From an uncultured Sphingobacteriia bacterium (GTDB lineage Bacteria; Bacteroidota; Bacteroidia; Chitinophagales; Chitinophagaceae), in contig CAMFKK010000049.1 of assembly GCA_945957225.1 (NCBI GenBank), forward strand, positions 1-10,247: a stretch of 10,247 nt of DNA. Direction: 5' to 3'. Below are positions 7,291-10,247 of this stretch, piece by piece (the stretch's first letter is position 1; the number at the start of each line of letters is the position of its first letter). Made by a program: the position numbers and the translations under genes. Under the pieces are notes generated by a model that had not been told where the DNA came from, made no database searches, and saw nothing but the letters and a program-made list of their open reading frames with translations.

Positions 7291-7329
7291 ATGACAGTAC
7301 TCAACTCATAACATGATTTTTGTCATGTT
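7291..7329 (-). promoter_or_regulatory. Tandem FNR/CRP-type operator upstream of the hemerythrin-like gene
   Basis: The distal site, 7310-7329, is a palindrome with perfect 7-bp arms (AACATGA and TCATGTT) and a 6-base spacer. The proximal site, 7291-7304, reads TTGA-GTACTG-TCAT on the minus strand. Their centres (7319.5 and 7297.5) are 22 bp apart, as at ccoS. The stretch TTGAGTA-N-T-N-TCAT is shared at the same offset in both promoters. The site lies in the 115-base gap after the fnr-like gene, so it most likely drives the hemerythrin-like gene and ccoI. Confidence 0.65.
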
Positions 7330-7359
7330 TTATGCAGTATTTATATGAGATTGAGGCTA

Positions 7360-8070
7360 TTAATCCTGCAAATTAGCCGTTCTAATCAACTCTTTTTGGC
7401 GGAGAATTTTAATTTTTTTGCCTTCTAATTCTACCATCCCATCTTTTTTAAATTCACTTAATAAACGGATGGTTGATTCAGTGGCAGTTCCAACTAAATT
7501 GGCAATTTCCTCTCTTGATAAACGCACATTTAATGTAACGCCATCCGCTTCATAACCATAGGTTTCTTTAATGAATAATAAAGTTTCTGCCAACCTTTCT
7601 CTAATGGGTTTTTGTGCTAAGTGAGTTAATTTAACTTCTGCTTTGTGCAATTCATCACTGAGTAGTTTCATCATCTCAAATGCAAGCCCAGCATCGTTTT
7701 TAAGTACACTTATAAACAACTCTTTGGGTATAAAACAAACCTGTGTGTCTTCTAAAACAATAGCACTAGCACTATATCTTTCTCCGCTTAATAAGGCCCT
7801 GTATCCTAAAACATCGCCACCGCGTAACAAACGTATAATTTGTTCTTTTCCATCATCCCCTAGATGCGACAATTTTACCTTACCCTCATTGATGCAATAG
7901 ACACCAAAGGGATAGGATCCTTCATTAAAAAGGGTCTGTCCTTTCTTGTAAACATTGCATACTTTTTGTTCATTAATTTCTGCTATAAATTCTTGTTTGG
8001 CTTTGCAAAAAACAGAGGTGAAACGTTGATCGCAAGATTGACAGGTGGTGGCATCATGAAAGTGGGTCAT
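7360..8070 (-). CDS. FNR-like transcription regulator (Crp/Fnr family) with candidate [4Fe-4S] cysteines
   Basis: Cytoplasmic DNA-binding regulator of 236 residues, ATG at 8070-8068. It has a cyclic-nucleotide-type beta-roll at about 40-115, a dimerisation helix at about 116-150, and a winged helix-turn-helix at about 172-225 (LSREEIANLVG, then TESTIRLLSEF). N-terminal cysteines C10, C13 and C22, plus C112 in VCFIP, can be aligned with the four cluster ligands of E. coli FNR (C20, C23, C29, C122 in VCEIP), although the C13-C22 spacing is three residues longer. This suggests an oxygen- or NO-labile Fe-S sensor, not a cAMP-type protein. In the recognition helix E198 and R202 match the conserved E and R of FNR/CRP, but I201 replaces the FNR serine that helps read TTGAT. 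That fits operators with a plain TGA-N6-TCA core, as found at 4149-4188 and 7291-7329. No such site was found upstream of this gene itself. Confidence 0.88.
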   Translation of the reverse strand: MTHFHDATTCQSCDQRFTSVFCKAKQEFIAEINEQKVCNVYKKGQTLFNEGSYPFGVYCINEGKVKLSHLGDDGKEQIIRLLRGGDVLGYRALLSGERYSASAIVLEDTQVCFIPKELFISVLKNDAGLAFEMMKLLSDELHKAEVKLTHLAQKPIRERLAETLLFIKETYGYEADGVTLNVRLSREEIANLVGTATESTIRLLSEFKKDGMVELEGKKIKILRQKELIRTANLQD

Positions 8071-8310
8071 GAATAAAAATTAAAAAGTGAAACAAATCTG
8101 GTTTTTCTGAACCATTGAATGACTGCTTGTTTAAGTTTTCTGCCTAATTAAGGAACAAGTTGTAAACGGGTGCAAGTTACAGCATTTAAACAATACCCCT
8201 GTTCCAACTTTGAAATCGAAAGTAAGGAATAGTTCAAATTTGTAAAAAAAACAATTGCAAAAATTTGTTACCGCATTATTCTAAGCTTCACTATCTTATT
8301 TTTACAACTT
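8071..8310. other. Divergent intergenic region with a possible interrupted stem
   Basis: A 240-base A+T-rich gap between the divergent fnr-like and radical SAM genes, holding promoters for both. No TGA-N6-TCA site was found. An interrupted inverted repeat pairs GGAACA (8152-8157) with TGTTCC (8200-8205) and, inside it, GGGT (8168-8171) with ACCC (8195-8198); the large asymmetric bulge makes it weak. A second pair, TGTAA (8161-8165 region) and TTACA (8176-8181 region), is also weak. For the plus-strand gene, TATTTTTAC at 8297-8305 resembles a -7 element and would give a nearly leaderless transcript. No small gene is supported here. Confidence 0.35.
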
Positions 8311-9342
8311 ATGGTGTATTTTAATTGGAATGATAGCCTGAATTTGGTGAGAAAGTTGACTTTAAAGCGTTTTTGGAATGCTTTAAAAGTGTATACCAGC
8401 TTTCAAATCACCAAATTGACTGGAAAACCAATACAATGGGGTTACCCTATATCTATCTCTTTTGAACCAACCACTTCCTGCAACTTACGTTGTCCCGAAT
8501 GTCCCAGTGGTTTAAGGGCATTTACTAGACCAACCGGGATGTTGGAAAAAAGCTTTTTTGAAAAAACCATTGACGAGATTCACCAAGAACTACTTTATCT
8601 AATTTTCTATTTTCAGGGAGAACCTTATTTGAATCCTGCATTTCTAACAATGGTTAAATATGCCCATGATAAGGGCATTTATACCGCCACTTCAACAAAT
8701 GCCCATTATCTTACTGATGAAAAAGCCAAACAAACCGTAGAAAGTGGCTTAGACAGATTGATTATTTCTATAGACGGCACTACACAGGAAGTTTATGAAC
8801 AGTACCGAGTGGGAGGGAATTTGGACAAAGTAATGGAGGGGGCCCGCAATATTGTCAAATGGAAAAAAGCCTTGAATAGTAAAACTCCTTTTGTTTTTTT
8901 CCAATTCTTAGTAGTAAAGCCCAATGAACACCAGATTCAAGAAATTAAAACATTAGGAGCAGACATTGGGGTAGACCAAGTAAGGTATAAGACTGCTCAA
9001 GTCTATGATTATGAACAAGATCCACATCAACTAGTACCAAGTATTGACAAATACAGCAGGTACAAAATGGGAAAGGATGGGAAAAGAGTGGTCAAAAGCG
9101 GATTAAGCAATCATTGCTGGAAGCTTTGGCACGCCAATGTTATCACTTGGGATGGACTGGTGGTTCCCTGTTGTTTTGACAAAGACGCCATGCACCAATT
9201 GGGAAACCTGAAAACCCAAAGTTTTAAAGAAACATGGAATAATAGTAATTATCAGCAATTTAGAAAAGAGCTTAGCACTAGCAGAAAACAGATAGATATT
9301 TGTTCCAATTGCAGTGAAGGCCTAAAAGTTTGGGAAGATTAG
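8311..9342 (+). CDS. Radical SAM protein with SPASM-like C-terminal cysteines
   Basis: A 343-residue radical S-adenosylmethionine enzyme; the substrate is not recognisable. The cluster motif CNLRCPEC (C57, C61, C64) is of the CX3CX2C type that binds the [4Fe-4S] cluster for SAM cleavage. FQGEPYLNP (101-109) matches the GGE-type SAM-binding stretch, and IISIDG (151-156) fits a later barrel strand. The C-terminal part carries C269, C287-C288, C331 and C334 in a SPASM-like arrangement (NHCW, VPCCFD, ICSNC) that probably holds an auxiliary cluster. SPASM proteins modify peptides, anaerobic sulfatases or other substrates, but no precursor peptide or sulfatase gene is visible nearby. The ATG at 8311 is used; the preceding sequence offers no better start. 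It is transcribed away from the cbb3 block, 240 bases from the fnr-like gene. Confidence 0.9.
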   Translation: MVYFNWNDSLNLVRKLTLKRFWNALKVYTSFQITKLTGKPIQWGYPISISFEPTTSCNLRCPECPSGLRAFTRPTGMLEKSFFEKTIDEIHQELLYLIFYFQGEPYLNPAFLTMVKYAHDKGIYTATSTNAHYLTDEKAKQTVESGLDRLIISIDGTTQEVYEQYRVGGNLDKVMEGARNIVKWKKALNSKTPFVFFQFLVVKPNEHQIQEIKTLGADIGVDQVRYKTAQVYDYEQDPHQLVPSIDKYSRYKMGKDGKRVVKSGLSNHCWKLWHANVITWDGLVVPCCFDKDAMHQLGNLKTQSFKETWNNSNYQQFRKELSTSRKQIDICSNCSEGLKVWED

Positions 9343-9378
9343 CTGATAAATATCATATTGATTTATGCTTAATATCAA
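9343..9378 (+). promoter_or_regulatory. Tandem FNR/CRP-type operator upstream of marR
   Basis: The distal site reads CTGA-TAAATA-TCAT (9343-9356), directly after the radical SAM stop. The proximal site reads ATGC-TTAATA-TCAA (9365-9378), one base off the TGA-N6-TCA core. Centres 9349.5 and 9371.5 are 22 bp apart, and the distal centre is 51.5 bp from the -7-like element at 9401. The distal site shares TGA-Y-AAATATCAT with the ccoS distal site, and the proximal one shares TAATATCA with the ccoS proximal site. Confidence 0.55.
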
Positions 9379-9400
9379 AGTTCTTGGTAAGATGAAGTGG

Positions 9401-9409
9401 TAATTTTAC
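9401..9409 (+). promoter_or_regulatory. Predicted -7 element of marR
   Basis: TAATTTTAC, identical to the proposed -7 element of the ccoS operon and at the identical distance from its operator. It predicts transcription from about 9413 and a leader of about 40 bases. Confidence 0.45.
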
Positions 9410-9452
9410 GGTAGAATTGAGCCCCGACCCAAAACCCGGATCTTCTAATACC

Positions 9453-9908
9453 ATGGGAATAGAAAAAGATATACAAACGCAGAATTTTAGAAATGAATTT
9501 CAGAAAGTGGGTGTAAACATCATTTTCACCGCTAACTGGTTTACAGAAAGATTTAAGCAAATTCTGGATGATTATGATATTACCAACCAGCAATTTAATA
9601 TTCTAAGAATTTTGCGCGGGAGCAAACGCCCCTTGAGTACCTTACAAATCAGGGACCGAATGTTAGACAAAATGAGTGATACCAGCAGAATTGTTGACCG
9701 ATTGGTTAAAAAGGAACTGGTTGAAAAAACCATTTGCGAGGCCGATAAACGCCTAGTAGACATTAGAATTACTGACAAAGGAATGCTGTTATTGCAGGAA
9801 TTGGACAATAGAAACGAGGACACAGACCGTCTTTTAAAGGGTCTAAATCAAGAGGAAGCCCAACAACTCAACCATTTATTAGATAAGCTGCGCGATATTC
9901 ACCATTAA
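9453..9908 (+). CDS. MarR-family transcription regulator
   Basis: Cytoplasmic winged-helix regulator of 151 residues, typical MarR length. The start chosen is the ATG at 9453; an upstream in-frame TTG at 9417 would add 12 residues rich in proline and serine and is disfavoured. The protein has an N-terminal helix for dimerisation (about 10-40), a helix-turn-helix with LSTLQIRDRM (61-70) and recognition helix SDTSRIVDRLVKK (75-87), a wing containing the family-typical D-x-R (D98, R100) and VDIRITDKG (102-110), then C-terminal dimerisation helices (111-150). There is one cysteine, C95, at the base of the wing; whether it senses oxidants cannot be told. MarR proteins usually repress neighbouring genes in response to small ligands. 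Its promoter carries the same tandem FNR-type sites as the cbb3 operon. The GHL10-like gene follows after 81 bases with its own promoter-like sequence. Confidence 0.9.
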   Translation: MGIEKDIQTQNFRNEFQKVGVNIIFTANWFTERFKQILDDYDITNQQFNILRILRGSKRPLSTLQIRDRMLDKMSDTSRIVDRLVKKELVEKTICEADKRLVDIRITDKGMLLLQELDNRNEDTDRLLKGLNQEEAQQLNHLLDKLRDIHH

Positions 9909-9957
9909 AGAATGTGCATTACCTGCAAAAGCAAATAGAATCAATCCACAAATCATT

Positions 9958-9985
9958 TTTGCCAGTAAACAAGGTTTTATCTTCG
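9958..9985 (+). promoter_or_regulatory. Possible Bacteroidota-type promoter of the GHL10-like gene
   Basis: TTTG at 9958-9961 resembles the -33 element and TATCTTCG at 9978-9985 the -7 element TAnnTTTG, with one mismatch and a 16-base spacer, slightly short. The start codon follows four bases later, so the transcript would be leaderless or nearly so. Confidence 0.35.
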
Positions 9986-9989
9986 CGGG

Positions 9990-10247
9990 ATGAAGCTATT
10001 TCCCGCATTATGTGCCGCAATCATCTGCGGTTTATTCTCCGGCAATGCCCAAACAAAGCATTCCAATAATTATGAATTCAGAGCAGTATGGGTGGCTACA
10101 GTTGACAATATTGATTGGCCCAGCAGTAAAAATCTCTCTGTTGCAGAGCAGAAAGCAGAGTACATCAAACTATTAGACATGCACCAACAGAACGGCATGA
10201 ATGCCGTTGTGGTTCAAATAAGACCTGCTGGTGACGCATTATATCCA
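9990..10247 (+). CDS. Secreted GHL10-like (DUF187, YngK-type) glycoside-hydrolase-like protein, N-terminal part
   Basis: Partial gene: 86 codons are visible and the frame runs off the right edge. Residues 1-20 form a Sec signal peptide (positively charged start, hydrophobic core, cleavage likely after GNA at 18-20); no lipobox is seen. The mature part begins the barrel typical of the glycosyl-hydrolase-like 10 family: FRAVWVATVDNIDWPS (30-45), then EYIKLLDMHQQNGMNAVVVQIRPAGDALYP (57-86), where the helix and the strand ending QIRPAGDALY are family signatures. Members are thought to act on cell-wall or extracellular polysaccharides; the substrate here cannot be assigned. The start at 9990 is fixed by the signal peptide. 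It sits 81 bases after marR on the same strand, and no functional link to the respiratory block is visible. Confidence 0.85.
   Translation, partial: MKLFPALCAAIICGLFSGNAQTKHSNNYEFRAVWVATVDNIDWPSSKNLSVAEQKAEYIKLLDMHQQNGMNAVVVQIRPAGDALYP

Noticed and set aside
7643..8076. Two plus-strand open frames opposite the fnr-like gene
   Set aside because: Antisense shadows of a gene with a clear Crp/Fnr domain order.
8152..8205. Interrupted inverted repeat as a riboswitch or small RNA
   Set aside because: Only short paired blocks with a large asymmetric bulge and no recognisable conserved core or terminator.
9375..9823. Two minus-strand open frames opposite marR
   Set aside because: Antisense shadows; the plus-strand frame encodes a complete MarR domain.
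1..10247. Mobile elements, CRISPR arrays, tRNA or rRNA genes
   Set aside because: No transposase motifs, terminal repeats, regularly spaced repeats or RNA gene signatures were seen on either strand.

Overview
The window looks like a chromosomal segment from a member of the Bacteroidota, probably of the Chitinophagaceae/Sphingobacteriia type. The reasons are low-to-moderate G+C, no convincing Shine-Dalgarno sequences ahead of the genes, Bacteroidota-style -7 elements (TAnnTTTG-like) close to start codons, and a fused ccoNO gene. This placement is inferred from style and gene order, not from a marker gene.

Positions 1-8070 (minus strand, so read right to left) form one respiratory block for a cbb3-type, high-oxygen-affinity cytochrome c oxidase. 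In transcription order it holds an FNR/CRP-family regulator with four plausible Fe-S cysteines (8070-7360), a short hemerythrin/RIC-like protein (7244-6702), the copper-exporting P-type ATPase CcoI (6641-4215), the assembly protein CcoS (4097-3870), a fused catalytic/monoheme subunit CcoNO (3864-1723), the small subunit CcoQ (1673-1512), a c-type cytochrome subunit CcoP (1490-291), and the first 89 codons of the assembly ferredoxin CcoG (267-1, cut by the window edge). CcoI and CcoG serve copper handling, CcoS assembly, and CcoNO, CcoQ and CcoP make up the enzyme. The regulator and hemerythrin-like gene fit oxygen or nitric-oxide sensing and damage control.

Positions 8311-10247 (plus strand) are divergent from that block. 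They hold a radical SAM/SPASM protein, a MarR-family regulator, and the start of a secreted GHL10 (DUF187, YngK-like) glycoside-hydrolase-like protein cut by the right edge. The longest stretch without a gene is the 240-base divergent region 8071-8310.

The most interesting signal is regulatory. Three promoters (ccoS, the hemerythrin-like gene, marR) share one architecture. Each has a distal TGA-N6-TCA site, a second such site exactly 22 bp closer to the gene (one base off in marR), and a -7-like element whose first base lies 51.5 bp from the distal centre. If transcription starts about 12 bases after that first base, the sites sit near -63.5 and -41.5, the positions expected for FNR/CRP-type activators. 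The FNR-like protein encoded in the middle of the block is the obvious candidate binder. This would tie the MarR gene on the opposite strand into the same low-oxygen regulon.
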